DNA from: Montifringilla adamsi
Lineage: Eukaryota; Chordata; Aves; Passeriformes; Passeridae
Direction of reading: 5' to 3'
Assembly (NCBI GenBank): GCA_017590115.1
Contig: JAGGNK010006449.1
Coordinates: 310,001-374,000 of the forward strand
Length of the DNA: 64,000 bases
Shown: piece by piece, positions 21,401 to 34,690 of the stretch
Numbering within the stretch: position 1 is the first letter of the stretch
How the letters are laid out: each line of letters opens with the position of its first letter
Position numbers and translations under genes: made by a program
The notes under the pieces: model-generated
The model's input: only the letters and a program-made list of their open reading frames with translations
The model's database searches: none
What the model was told of the DNA's origin: nothing

Positions 21401-24400
21401 TCAGGAGCAGGTCAGATGACCCCCATGGTGAGTGTGAACTCCTGTTTATCACCACTGCGTTCCCCTCACCACACAGCCGGTCTCTGTGAACAGTGAATTC
21501 TCTCCGCAGCTCCCTCCAGCCTCTCACACGGACTAACCCAGATAATCCTTTGCTATCTGCCACATCTCAGTAAATCTATTAAATACACACGAGTTCTTGT
21601 GTCCTTGTGTGTAACCAGGATATGCTCAAAGATTTCAAATCCCCCAGTGTAGGATTCTTATCAAAGTTTCTGTCAAAGTCTAAATAAATGCACCCCTTTT
21701 ACTCATCCGTTTCTCTGTGGCTCTGAGGGTTTTTCTGTTTTAAAGGCAAGGCATTGCTGATGAGCTGGTTCTCATTATTGGTGGTACAGCAATGAGGCCA
21801 AGAGCTGATACAGCTGATGGGAAACCGTGGCAGGGGATTGGATTTGGGATTCCAGGAGCTTTGCACAAGTGAGGTTGGGTCTCCCTACAGCTCTAGTGGA
21901 GGATGAGGACAGAGTGGACTTGCTTTGGGGGTTGACAGTGACTCATTTCATGGTGATGAAACTAAACCCTCAGCCTTGCCATGTGTCCAGACTCAGCCTG
22001 TGTCCCTCTGGGATGTGCCCAGGTGTTTGCCAAGTGCTGGCACTTAGGAGGGCCAGCAGAGCAGGTAGCACAGAGAGCACATTCCTGCTGATACTCTCTT
22101 TGCTGAGTGCCAGTACCTGTCCCCGCCTCCCTGGCTCTCTGCAAAGGCCTCTACCACTCCTGCATTCCTAATGCAAACATTGCAGGAAGATGATTCAGCA
22201 CTTGGCAAAGAATTGCAGATGCTCCAGAGATTATTTTTGAGCATATTGGAGCAGCTCTGGGAAGCGACGGGGTGCTCAGGTCCCTGCACTTCTCCATGTG
22301 TCAGCCACAGCCCACGCAGGGATGTGGGACAGCCCCACACACAGCTGCCTGCTGTGCTCCTGCCCCTGAGCCTGCCTGGCTGCTCTCCCCCTTCCAAGAC
22401 CCTGCAGCACCGGCAGGGATCCTGTGCTCCCCTTTCCCCTCAGGGAGCAGGCAGCTCATCTTGCCAGAGCGATCAAACACAATTTCCTTTTTCTGTCACA
22501 AGCTCATTCCTGGGGTTATGCTCAGACCAGGTGCTTGCAGGGAGAGGTCTCCTGATGGGAACAATCCCTTCCCCTGGGCTGGGGGGATTCCCCAGGCTGT
22601 ATTTTGAGTGGGGACTAACTAGTGTTGGTTTAAATATGGAAACTGATGTCTGCCCATGATGGGAAATAAAAAGAATCCAAAAAGCAGCTGGAATCAATGG
22701 CTGCAGGTCAGGGGGATGAATGGAGCCCCAAGCTGGTGATACACTTCAGCAGTTGTACGATCTTCTCATCCCTGGTGACACTGGCTGGGCCCTGAGGGTT
22801 CAGACATTGGCATCTCCAGTGATCTCTGATCCTCAGAGTACCTCTGCTGGCTTGGCCCAGTGCTCCACTGAGCCCAGCACTGATGGCAGTGCCTTGGAGG
22901 AAACCACACTGCCAGAGCTCTGAGGACTCTGAACAAGGCTTTGGCAGTTTCACCTGCAGAAGCTGTTTAATTTGGGGCAGAGATGAGGGCTAGCACAGTT
23001 TTCCTCCCTGCTCTGAGGGGAGCTATCCCCACGCTCTGGTCTTGTGTGTTTGGGGCAGGTCTCTGCTCATTGAGGGGTTGCTCCATCTTCTTCTGGCCCT
23101 AACCCCCCTAACTTCAGTGAGCTCTCCTGCCAAGTCTTCCTCCCTGCTCTTTACTGCATGTGCTGGACAGGCTGGATGACGTTCCCCCTCACAACCCTGT
23201 GGAATCATGGCCCACATGATTCCTCTGTCTGCTGAGCTTCTCTGCTTCCTGCCGTGTCCTGGCATTGCTGATGGCCCTGTTGGCACTGAGAACGGGGAAT
23301 CAGCGTGGTCACTCTGCCCTGGAGGCAGCAGGAAGGTGATGGGGGACAAGAGTTTCCCAGCTGCCTGCCCAAGGGATGGTCTAGGAGGGCATCTTATATG
23401 CATGCACAGGTGGATCAGGGCACTGGACGGCTCCACGGGGAAAGAGGGGAGCAGGAAGGTGCACACACAAGCCTGTTCTTAGAGGAGGAGCAGGGGCAGA
23501 CCCAAGCAGCTGTTGCTGGGCAGGATGAGGGAAGAAGAGGATTATGACAAACAGTATTAACAGGGTGTGCTTCCCTGCCTCACTTTTTTTTTTTTTTTTT
23601 TTAATACAAGCTCAGATAATGCAAAACAAAACCACAGAGATTTTGGCTCAGATTTCTCCAAAAAAACCTTTCATCTGTAATGAAGCTTGAGACATCTCCA
23701 GCACAGAGTTGGTTTTTTTAAAGTCGTTAACACCTTAAAAGAGGGGTTTAGGAGAGAACAACCTTTGGTGTTGGTTATAATCTCACGGCATGAGTCTCTA
23801 ACATCCCTTGCTCACAAAAATACATACACCCAGCTACCTCCAGAGCATCCTTCAACAAAATCGATGAGGAAATGGGATTTGCTGTGTTGGTCCAGCTCAC
23901 TCGGGGTCCCCTCTTCAGAGGTGACTGGACTCATGCACTAAAGGTGAAAATCCTCTGTCACCCACATGATCACTTCTGCAGCAGCCTAAGGGAGAAAGAA
24001 ATCCCTTTGGAGCACTGCATCCCCTCAGATTTTAAGTAAATATTTTGGCTATCACTGTTGGAGGGCCAGACCCCATTACACTGCTGCAAAGCCTATGGTG
24101 TTGTCCAGGTTGGAATTAATTTAGGGATTGCTTGGCAGGACTTGCTCCAGGACCCCTTATCTAGGGGGGCAGTTCCAGGAAGCTCCAACAGTTAAATCAT
24201 TGCCTCAAAAAGAGCGAATCAGAAGTGATATCTGATAGGCACTGTTGATGTTGATGTCACCCATAGGAGGATGCCAGCTGTGTGTCCTGCTGTGCATCTG
24301 TGCTGTTACACCCTGAGATGTGACCAGCACCGCCAGCGTGCCATCCCTGAGGGCTCAGGGAAGTTGGGAGGAAAAGGTACAGCAATATTTTGAGTAAGAT

Positions 24401-24555
24401 GTTGTGGTGAACTAGGTGATTCTCAGAGCTTCTGTCCAACCTCCACTTACCCTGGGATTCTGTGATTGCAAATTTTTGACAGATCTCTTCAATTTTTCCC
24501 CTGAGGATTGAATCCATGGCTTTAGCTGTGTTCCTCTAACTGGAACAGAGAACTA
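18477..24555. other. Non-coding DNA
   Basis: About 6 kb without recognised genes, LTRs or CR1 copies. It contains a 19-base poly-T tract (23584-23602). Open frames of up to about 160 codons (for example 22171-22659 and 19293-19760 minus) have no recognisable domains and overlap in several frames, as expected by chance in GC-rich DNA. Confidence 0.5.
23584..23602. repeat. Poly-T tract, 19 bases
   Basis: Uninterrupted T run with no recognised retroposon body beside it. Confidence 0.9.
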
Positions 24556-24865
24556 ACATAGAAGCTTACAATGTTTTGGATTGGAAGGAACCTAAAAGCC
24601 CACCCAGTTCCACCATCTGGCATGGGCAGGGACACCTTCCACTAGACCAGGTTGCTCCAAGCCCCATCCAACCTTGGACACTTTCAGGGATGGGTCAGCC
24701 ACAGCTGCTCTGGGCAACCTGTGCCAGAACCTCACCACCCCACAGGAAAGAATTGCTTCCTAATATTCAATCTAAATCTACCCTCATTCACCTTAAGGTC
24801 ATTTCCTCTTGTCCTGTCATTACAATGCCCCTGAAAATGTCCCTCTCCAGTCTAAGCAAATCCTG
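24556..24865 (-). mobile_element. CR1 LINE fragment, 3' end
   Basis: Antisense CR1: ttttggattggaaggaacct, ggcatgggcagggacacctt, ccaggttgctccaagcccca, tctgggcaacctgtgccaga, cctcttgtcctgtcattaca. The terminal octamers are worn. Confidence 0.93.
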
Positions 24866-25005
24866 AACTCAAGAGTGCTGCTTCCATTCTTCAGCTGGAG
24901 AAGAAATGGACCAAACCCAAAAGACTTTTAAGTGTGCTCTCCAGTGCAATCCTCATGTCAAGACAGGTTGGAGCAGGACAACTCAAGGTGGACAGTTTGT
25001 CTCAC

Positions 25006-25449
25006 TGTTGCTGTGTGATGTCATGGCTTGCCTCAGTTACCCTGGTTTCTCCCTGAAGTTTCCTTCCCCAGGTGGATTGTCAATCACCCTTCCTTTCCCC
25101 CACCTTGACCCCTGCTGGGCACTGTCTATCAAACCAGAAATTCCAGGGGAGCATCGAGTGATTGGCAGGTTCAAAGGATGCTCTCCACCCCCTGGGGGGC
25201 CACTGGCCCACCCAGGTGTCCCTCTCACCTGAGACCCCCTCCCCCTGTACCTGGTTGGTGGTCTTTGTGTTCCTCCCCTCTCTCTCTCTCTCCCCTGGGT
25301 AAAAGGGCAAGCAGACCATGCACTGGAGGAGCCCTTGTGGAGCTGTTCAGAGCTGATGCATTCAGAGGCCATGCAGCTGAGAATAAAAACTCTGGATTTA
25401 CCCTCCATCAGGACCCACTCCTCTGTCCCTCTTGTCCTGGTGATGTTCA
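25006..25449 (+). mobile_element. Solo LTR, ERVK-like, 444 bp, near-perfect 6-bp target duplication
   Basis: The segment starts TGTTGCTGTG and ends GATGTTCA. It is flanked by tctcac (25000-25005) and tctgac (25450-25455), five of six bases equal. It has the layout of a retroviral LTR: U3, a TATA-like gggtaaaagg near 25298, a poly-A signal AATAAA at 25382-25387 and a short U5 with tgtccctcttgtcctgg. A CT microsatellite lies in U3. No internal retroviral sequence is attached. Confidence 0.75.
25277..25292. repeat. CT dinucleotide microsatellite
   Basis: About eight CT units within the U3 part of the LTR at 25006-25449. Confidence 0.9.
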
Positions 25450-26179
25450 TCTGACCATGCAGGTTCCATGAGTATTCTGACATCCAGCTGGATAGCAGCC
25501 CCATTGCAATGCTGGGGCCTCAGGCTTGTTGTCACACCACAAGGTATGTCCTGGAAGTGGTGGGACCACACACCTGAGCAGTGCATCACTGTGAACATCC
25601 TAACCGGGGCAGGCAGAAACATCAGCACTTCTCTCTGTGTTCAGCCTCCGTGCTGGCCTTGGCTGTTTGCCATCCTGATGCTGTACTTCCAGGGGTTTCC
25701 TTTCTTTGAGGAAGCTGGTGTTACTCAGTAGTGCCTAATGCCTGTTCCTCTTTTCCCTGGCAGGGCCAACCCTCCTCCCACCCGCACAGCTGCTGCAGCT
25801 CCAAGCCACGTGCTCCATCTGTGCCAGGGACACAGTGGTTATTGCTGCCTGCAGGCATGTCCCAGCATTCACAGAACTGTTCTAACTTTGCCCTTCTGCC
25901 TTCTGTTCACCAGCTTCCAGATCTGCCCTTTCTGGTTCTCTCCACACTGTTGTCTCCAGGACTTTTCCACTCTAGGATGGTGTCTGGTCCTGGATGCAGG
26001 ACATTCCCACTCTGGGCTGTCCTCAATGCGAGTGGGCAAAACTCTCCTGGTACCAAGGTGAGCAGTCTGGTATTGTTCACTTCAAAACCCCCGTGCTCAT
26101 CCAAGCTGTAAATGCTCCAGCCACTGTTATTTCTACCAGGAACCATGTCATGGGTCAGCTTGAGTTTCTTTCTTTTAGC

Positions 26180-26480
26180 AATCACAGACTCCTAAAGAGA
26201 TTTGGGTTGGAAAGACCTTAAAGCTCATCCCATTCTACCCCCTATGTTCAACTTCCACTATCCCACATTGTTCTAAGCCCTGTCCAATCTGGCCTTGGAC
26301 ACTTCCAGGGATCCAGGGGCAGCCACAGCTGCTCTGGCAACCTGTGCAAGAGCCTCACCAGCCTCCCAGGGAAGAATTTCTTCCTAATAGCTAATCTAAA
26401 TTTTCTGTCTCAGTTTAAAGCTATTCCCCCTTGTCCTATCACTACATGCCCTTGTAACAAGTCCATCATGCTGCTCAGAG
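26180..26480 (-). mobile_element. CR1 LINE fragment, 3' end
   Basis: Antisense CR1: gatttgggttggaaagacct, ggccttggacacttccaggg, caacctgtgcaagagcctca, cagtttaaagctattccccc. The 3' octamers are degraded (caatcacagactcc). Confidence 0.92.
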
Positions 26481-26634
26481 CAGCCTGCTGACTCACTGCT
26501 GGTCACAAAACTGAGCTGCAAAACCCACCTGCTTGTGTCCCACTGCTGCTGCCTGCACGTGCTCTGGGTAAATCCAGTCCACTTGCAAAATTTCTTCTCC
26601 AGCAGGGTGCACAGAGGCATGTGAATTTCTAATG

Positions 26635-26830
26635 ACAGCTGAGATTTGTGAGTATTGACTTCATTATTCAGTGATTAAAATATTCCAGCTTCATTGCGAC
26701 ACAGGGGTGCATTAATGATTTATAGTATTGCATTTTGATTTGACACCTTAGCAACCTTTAAAAGCAGATTGTGCCATGGATTCTTCTGAAATCTGGAAAT
26801 TAGATCTTAAAATTTAGCAGTTCATTGACT
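26635..26830. promoter_or_regulatory. AT-rich island, candidate conserved non-coding element
   Basis: An abrupt AT-rich island inside GC-richer DNA, free of recognised repeats. It contains homeodomain-type cores (attaatgatt, cattattcagtgattaaa) and a palindromic-looking gattgtgcc/ggcac context. These features are typical of conserved enhancers but not specific. Conservation cannot be seen from one sequence. Confidence 0.25.
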
Positions 26831-29800
26831 TGAAAGGGAGGGCAGTGGACTGGACACACCAGAGCAGTATGGTGGCACCAGCTGCCTGAGGGAGTGGCAC
26901 AGGCTGGGGGACACCATCCATTTCCACACGTGGCATGGGCTGGTGCCTGCTGTGGCTGTGATGACTCTGTCATTCTTGAGGGACTTTTTTCAGAATTTTA
27001 TGTCTTTTATAAAGTGATGGGGTCCTGGGAGCACACAGGCTTCCAGGAGTATTTCTGGGCCATGGCACTTCTTTCCATGCCTCTATCCCATCTTTCCATG
27101 AGACAGAGCCCTGTGACCATCTGTCCCAGCAGAACACCCCAGTCCTTCTTGCTCCTCTAGTGAAGAAGGCTGAGAATGAGACACAGCCACTTGTGTCTTT
27201 GCTGTCCCTGCAGGGAGTCCATCACTGAGTGTCCATGTCCATCTTCTGCCTTACCTGTTATTATCAGCAAATGCTTTGAGGCCTGCTTGTACAGTCTCTT
27301 GTACACAGTGGGGGTCCCCGTCGATCACTTCATCTCTTACCACTGCTCTTAGCATACTGCTGTGGCTGTGCCTTTTCCTCTTGCCTGTGTCCTGAGAAGA
27401 GCAGGAGGGACAATTTCAGAGGCACAGATGGGAGGAGGGATGTTTCATTCCAGACATCCCCATTGCAGAATTTCGCCTTTGAACTGGTGCCTGCAGCAGC
27501 CTCAGCTCCTGGGGACCTCCAGGCCCCTTTTGGGAGTTTCATCCTATCCCTTTTTATCTCCTTCCTATCCCAATTAGCTGTTTGTTTAAGGTGCTGCAAA
27601 CTTCACTTGATAAGTTTACCTAATTGCTTCACTTAAGTTAATTACTTCTCGGCTGAACAAGAAAGCAACATAATTGATGTCAAAGCATATTTGTCACTTC
27701 CATTAATGTCCCTGTCCATGGGAGTGGGAGAACTTGGGCTTCTACCACCACAGCACCCTTCCTTGATGAGGCAGCACCCTGCTCCCCCTGGCTCCTGAAG
27801 GCTGTAGGAGAGTGGAGGTGGGTGCTGCACCTCAGGCAGCCCTGCCATACCTGTGTGCCCCCATGGGCAGGTTACAGCATGCTGGTGATGCTACCTCCTG
27901 CCCCCAGTTCTTGCCAGATCCTGGGAGCAGGCAGCAGTTTTGAGCCAGTCTTGGTAAATCCCGTTATCCAGCACTGCCTGTCTGATGCATAGGCAGGGCA
28001 GGCGAGGGCAGGGAGGCTGCCCAGAGCACAGGTAATGAGGCCCATTCCAGGAATTAAATACCTCTGGCATTAACCTGTTGTGGGTAAAGGGATGATCCTT
28101 ATGGATCCAGCCTGCCTGACATGGGGAGCAGCAACTTGGGGACACCTTGGTCAGATCCAGAGCAGACCCCGCACAAGGCTAAATCCAGTCCCTATTCTGG
28201 TGGCATGCAGGCTGGGTTTGGGCCAGGATACAGCCTCAAGTGACTTCCCTGAGTCCTGGCTGTTCCCTGGGAGTTAGGAGAGCTGGCAGGATGCTGAGCT
28301 GAGGTCTTTGCTACTAAATGAGGCTGGCAGTGATTGTCAGGGAGTTTGCGCCTGCTTCTTTCTTTTGGAGGGTTCTTATTTTTGTTCCCTTTGCATGTGA
28401 AAGGATTTGAGGCAGTAGGTTAGCTCATAAAAAGGTTTCCCTGGGAGCAGCTGCCTGCCGGACTTGAGGTGAATGCCCTGGAGAAAACGCCTCCCACTCC
28501 AGTGAAATCTTCCTCCCGTGACCTGCACTGGGAGGTGAACTTTTGTGCGAAAGAAAGATAATCCCTTTCGCTCACCGGGACTGAAGGCGCTGTGATAAAA
28601 GCTTTATTCAAGATCAAAGACATATGCGCTTTTTTTTTTTTTTTTTTTTTTTAACTACTACCTCAAACAAAAAGTTTGGTTTATGCTGGATTGGAGCTCA
28701 GAGTGGTGACAGCTCCAGAGCTCATCTTCCTGGCTGGTCAGTGCCAGTGGGGATCGGGACAGTGTGGGGATGGAGGGCACCGGGACCATTATCCCAGCAC
28801 AAAGAGGGTTTAGGGGCTCAGCTCCATTTCCCAGTGCACAAAACCACTCAGGGTTCAAGTTCCCTTTCAGTTGGAGGGATTATCAGGCAGCTGGAGCAGT
28901 CGGGGTGGGGGGAGCCTGGGGAATGGTTTGTGTTTGATCTTGCTCAGCAGTTTCATCTGTGCGAGTGTCCGGCGGGAGCTGTGCTAGGGGTCCAGGAAAC
29001 CTTCTATGCTGGAGGTGACATAAAGGGCTGGGGCTGTTCCCAGGGTGAGCTGGATAATGATGGGGGGTTGTGCTGGTTTGCACTTCAAAAGTCAGAAGAT
29101 GGGCTTCCAAAACTCTGGGCTCAGCTACAAATTGCAGAGTTGTTTCTTCATTATTGGAGCCCCTCTGCTGGAACCTTTTTTGTTGCTTTCTGCCCTGCTG
29201 TAGATATTTCCCTGCAGCCGGCCAGGCTGGTACCCAGTAAAAGTTCACCCGAAGTGTCTCTTCTCAGGGTGCTCAATGTCTTGTATCAATATCTGTTTTG
29301 TCAGGACTTTCCATTCTCTGGGATATCCTGCAACTGAGGATAACTTGTGTGGTAGGGTATATCACAGGACACCCAACTGCAGGACTTCCCATGTCATGGG
29401 ACACCCCCAACACACATACTCCTTGTCCCCAGACACCCTTTGGTCTAAGACCCCCCATGCCCCATCCTACAGAACAGAAGAGCAGCTACAGCATGAGAAG
29501 CTTGATTACTAGGATCACTTGTTTCAGTCAGTGAAATAAGTCCTACATAACCCCACTTTCACCCCAGCACTGATTTTCACATCACAGCCGTGCAAAATAG
29601 CAGAGGTTCTCTCTCTTCCACTGCTATATCCTCTCCGTGTTTAGCTCTTTGTAAAATGAAGGATCATAGGCCGAACTCTGTGCTCAGATAACTCTTCTGA
29701 AGCTAATGGACTTATTATGGTTCCTCATTTCAGACCTAAGCTCAGCAAACCTGGTCTCAGGGGGGAAAAAATCTCTCCAGGGATGAAATTCATTCTGTTG

Positions 29801-30000
29801 TGTGCAGCACGTTTTGCATGGAGATAAAGTTCCCTCTGCGTGGCTTCTGCAGGGCCTGGTCCCCTTGCTGTCCCCAGGCACTGCTGGGCATGCAGCCCAC
29901 AGCCCAGATCCAGCTCTGCTGCACCTCAAGCAAAGTCTGTGTCCCATCTGTCCTGAGCCAGGGACATCAGATGATGTTTCCCAGCTTGTTCTGGTGAAAA
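26831..30000. other. Non-coding DNA with two further AT-rich islands
   Basis: No gene or repeat family was recognised apart from a 23-base poly-T tract (28630-28652). Around 27590-27715 a repeat-free AT-rich stretch holds several TAAT/ATTA cores. Around 28540-28625 a segment with ataaaagctttattcaagat and agatcaaagacat resembles TCF/LEF and Cdx/Hox sites. Confidence 0.4.
28630..28652. repeat. Poly-T tract, 23 bases
   Basis: Uninterrupted T run directly 3' of the atcaaagacatatgcgc segment. Confidence 0.9.
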
Positions 30001-32099
30001 TCTAGCAATCCACAGGTGAGGGCATTGGAAAATATCTACTTGCCTTATGCTGTTAGTATTTAGAGAATTTGCTATCCATCATCCTCTAGCTGGCTTAGGC
30101 ACAACTGTCTCACCAGATCAGCATTAGGCTGGGAGAAGATCCTCCCTGCCAGGACCAAGGAGCCAGGAAGGGTGGACCAGCAGCTGTATTGCTGATAGAA
30201 TGCCACCACCTGCAGCTTGAAGCCTCCTTACCTTATGCTCCTCCTGCACAACCTCCCCCTGCACCCACATGCAGATGCCAGCTTGGCTGTGTGAACATGG
30301 CTACTGAGATTGAAATGAGAAAGCAGAAAGCCTAAGGAGCTGGCTAAGTTTGGGATCTCATGGCCCAAGCAGAGAGAAGGGGTTAACCCAGGAAGATTTG
30401 GGAAAGGGGGATTTTTTCCCTGTGGAGCCAATTGAGACTGTGGCTATATCATAGGCTGCTGACAACAAATATGTTTTGAGGGGCTGAGATAGAGATTGTT
30501 CTGAGGATTCACAGCAGGAATCAGGAGCAGAGTGGAAAATCAGTACACCATCCTACATCCCTCCAGAGACAGGAGTGACATGGACACCTGGTCCCACCAA
30601 AGGGTTGCAGGGCTCTACCTTGCAGTTTTGAGGTCTGTGTTCAATTAAAGGAGAGCAGCTGAGCTGGGATAGTTCCCAGATCTTGGGGAGGACTTCCCTT
30701 CCCTGGAAAGAAGATGCAGGAAGTTTTTGATGTGGAGAAGGGCTTTCCCTGAGGCCTTGGCCAACACCAAATCCTTTTGCTGTGCCTGTGGGGTGGAGCA
30801 ATGTCACACTCCGTTCTTGTGGCTGCCAGGGACATGGACACAAGCCACACAGAGCTGTCTGACAGAAGTCAGGGAACAGGTGGATAAAGGAGAGGGGCAC
30901 AAGCCAGATCTTCTCATAGGAAAGCTGTCCTTTTCTTTAGAGTCAAAGCTGCACTGTCAAAGGGGTCATTCTGGACACGGGGGACTGGCAGCACAGTGGC
31001 TGATGGAAGTGAACACTCACTGGGTAATCCAAGAACTCTAATGATCTGCCTTTGATCTCCTATTCAACGGGGAGATTTATTACAGCTTTCATTTCAAGTC
31101 AGAACTGATGAATTTCAGTGGACCTGTCGAGTGGCTACAATCTGGAGGCATTTATCTTTCAGGAGGAAGAAACCATCTCCTCTCTTTGTCCCTTGAAATA
31201 ATGGGGGGGAGACATGGTACCCAGCCAGGGATCCTCAAATGATGCCTGCTGCATGACAGCAAAGTTTGCCTTGCTCAGGGCAGGCTCTCTGCTCCAGCTG
31301 CAGCCCAGCAGCTGCTTCAGGGGTTTTTCTGCTCTGGCACAAAGTGTTGTGAAATCTGATAATTACACGTTGCTCTCCCTCTTCCCTGTTTCTGCAGACA
31401 GCCCAGAGGGACTGAGATCCAGCATCACAGGCTCCCAGGGCCATTTCCCTGCAGCTGAGGATCCTCTGGATCTGGAAGATGTCTCTGCTTCTCCAGCAGG
31501 ATGTGACCTGGAAACCTGGTGTCCGAAACTGTCTTTTATGTTTTAGATTGTGCAAAGGACCTCAGTTGCATTTAAACTATTTTCTGCAGTTTTATCAGAA
31601 TCTACATATTTTGCTTCTGGGTGCTCATAAGTCCTGGGGGGAGCCCATTCCAGACTTTTCATGTAGGTGCAGTTTACCTGTCCCATCTAACTCTATTTTC
31701 ACTCAATACCTGCCTGCTGATGCAGGTCTTCAGCTGCAAACCCCTTAGAGCAGCTGTGGGATGGCATGTGCCATCCTGCAGCAGGGGAAAAGCTGGGGCT
31801 CTGCTGAGTAATGCCAAATTTATCATTCCTAAGAGCCACAGAAGGGCTCTTAGGCACTATTTGCAGCCTCTTCTCAGGCTGCTCCTTGTCAGGCTGCTCC
31901 TGGGAAGCTCTTGATATTGTTGCTGCTGGTCTCTCTCCACGCCATGTGGCTGCAATGGCAGGAGTGTTTGTGTTACATGTTGGCACTGGTTTGGGATTTG
32001 CACTGAGAGATGCAGTCCAACTACATCTGCAGCTATTTCTCCCAGTCTCCAGAACTAGTACCATTGCTGTTTGCATTACATAATTTCTTGCTTTGAAGC
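30001..32099. other. Non-coding DNA
   Basis: Nothing was recognised. Open frames here (for example 31235-31555 minus and 31699-32109 minus) show no domain and overlap other frames. Confidence 0.4.
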
Positions 32100-34690
32100 T
32101 GCTTAGCAAGGTCTAATTTCTTCGACAGAAATGCTGATATAATGCATGATAAAACTTGCCATGTGGGATAAATACTGCCTTTTCAGGAATTTTGATTTAA
32201 AAGTCTGATTGGACTGAATTAATACCAATCCTTTGCTAAGTTATAATGATGTTAGCTGTTACCATGAAAATTAGAAATTTGTATACCTGGAAAATATTTG
32301 CAAATCGATACCCTCAGAGCCACATTTATCACTATGTGGCTAATGTTTTAGTTTGTGGACAGGAAGATTCATATTTGTAAGATATTGTGGCTCCTTAGAA
32401 AATTCAGTAGATCCCTCCTTGGAAATATTTCAGGTGGATATTAATGGAACACAATATTAAGCCACAAAATTAATGCCACTCATAAATCAGGCATTCCTTT
32501 GCACACTTGAAGGCAAACCCTGAGTGTTATCTGCAGAAGCTATTAAAGAATTAGATATAATTAGCTCATGACTCTCCACTATAAAGGCAGGCAGAATTGT
32601 GCTGGCTTCACCTGTTTGCTTGCTTTTTACCTCACAGCTTTGATAAAGTAATTTTATTGTGAATCTTTTGCCATGAAGACACAAGTGACATTATTTTGGT
32701 TAGGTACAGCTGTTTAGTGATTCAAACATAGTTATTCTTCCTTGCCACTTATAAATTGTAATTGGACTTGATATTAAAACAGTTTAAATTGATGGACCAC
32801 AAGTACAGTAAACAGTAGCTCACTCCTTTAGAATAATCTGAAACCATGGCTTTGTAGCAGTTTAGTTCCACACGTCAGTCTCACACACCCACTGACCTAA
32901 CTGAGTTACGTGTGCAAAACTCATGGCAGTATTATATAGATCCTTGATGTTTTATCCCTAAATATTTTTTTCTCACCTTTAATAGTCCAAGCTCAAATCT
33001 ATTGTACAGACAATCTTGAAAAGCTGTCTTACCATCTCTGAACTGAACAGGTCTGAAGAACATTTTGGCAAGATATATACACTGTTGTCATTTTTCTGAG
33101 TAAAGCTGCACATGAATAAACCCTGGCAACCTTACACCAGAAAAGTCCTGACTACGAACAGATATTTTCAATAATATTTGCACTTACCATGAGCTATTCT
33201 CAAAACTAAATTATATAAAATCACAACACATTTGCCACACCTTTATAATTGTTCCAGTAAATCCATGTTGCTGCTATTTCAGTTACAAATTAGTTGTGTG
33301 CCTGCATATTGTTCATTGATGCTTAACTGTTGTATGACAAATTTTCAACAGCTTTCTTGTAACGATGGAGTCAAAATGAGTTAAATTCTTTTGTATCTGA
33401 AGCTTTTAAAGGAACACTCTAAACTCTGACTTTAGTTTTGTTAAATTTAAGTGATGTTAATTTTCAGTTCTGTTATGTTTCAGTGATGTTAAGGTTCATT
33501 TCTGTTAAGTGTTGTGAAATTCAAGTGATGTTAAGTTTAAGTTTGTTAAATTTAAGTGATGTTAGGTTTACGTTCTGTTAATTTGAAGTTCTGTTACATT
33601 TAGGTTTGCCAAGTTTAGGTTCTGTTAATTTTAAGTTCTGTTAAGGTTGATTTCTGTTAAGTTTAAGTAAAGTGTCATTCAGTTTAAGTCTGTTATTTTA
33701 AGCTCTGTTAAGTTTAAATTCTATTAAGACTAATTTCTGTTCAGTTTCAGTAATGTTAACTAAGTTTTGTTAGGGGTACTTTTTGTTATGTTTGGGTGAT
33801 GTTAGGCTTGAGTGACGTTAAGTTTAAGATCTGTTGAAATATGCTCATTTAAATTACAAGATACAGTTCTTTTGTTATAGAGATAAAATGGACCTGACTG
33901 AAGCAATTATGATGAAGAATTTGGTAAGCAACTGTTTAAGAATATAAGATACTAAGTTGTGTAAAAATATGTGAGGATGCAGTTTATTAGATCCTTAATT
34001 TCAAAGAAAATTCTATGGGTATAAAAGCACCACATTGATCAATTAACGTAATTATTCATAACAATCTTTGCTGATTTATTTTCCATAGATGGCACAGAGG
34101 AATGAGTAACAATTCCAAATTATGGCTGTCATTAATTGTAAGCTGTTTAGTGCTTTATTTCTTGCTTTTATTTTGCTTTATTTTCATATATGCATAGGTG
34201 TGTGGAAAAACATAATCTTAACTTCTGAGGATGGTTACTGTTGATGTATTCATGATTCTGAAGATGTTGTTGATGTCACAGTGTGAATTCACTGAGTTTT
34301 CATAATGGGCATTATCCATACAATATTATTTGAAGCTGACACACATGCATTGCTTTGGTTGTTTGGAGTTTGTTTGTGGTACCATTTACTACTTAGCTAA
34401 GGATGAATGACAAAGCCAGCTGCTTTACAAACTTTCCCATACTGTTGGTAGCTATCTGAAGGACATGTATAATTTTAAGGACCTTTCCCAATTACTATTA
34501 CTAGAGGCTTGTTCACAGGAGACCCTTCCAGTTAAGGCCTTCGCTCTGGCCAATTCCCAGCCCTCGCTGGTTGCAAGTATGCCAGCAGACCAGGCATTTT
34601 CTGCACTAAAGCTGTGCTCAGGTCACTTTGACTTGCCAATTTGGACTTACAAAAGCTGGACCCTCTTTTGAGGTAAATCTAGAAACCATT
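32100..34690. other. AT-rich block, unidentified
   Basis: Base composition changes sharply at about 32.1 kb to AT-rich DNA with very few open frames over 60 codons. It contains the 16-bp minisatellite (33425-33840) and runs into retroviral env-like sequence at its right end, so part of it may be decayed internal retroviral DNA. Nothing in it could be matched to a gag or pol motif. A single open frame at 34465-34671 is not recognised. Confidence 0.45.
33425..33840. repeat. Degenerate minisatellite, about 16-bp unit
   Basis: Roughly 25 diverged copies of a unit close to TTCTGTTAAGTTTAAG, alternating with a variant TGATGTTAAGTTTAAG. Spacing between successive GTTAA cores is mostly 14-18 bases, so units carry small indels. 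The array is C-poor on the + strand. Confidence 0.8.

Noticed and set aside
33425..33840. CRISPR-like array
   Set aside because: Units are contiguous and diverged without spacers, in a vertebrate context.
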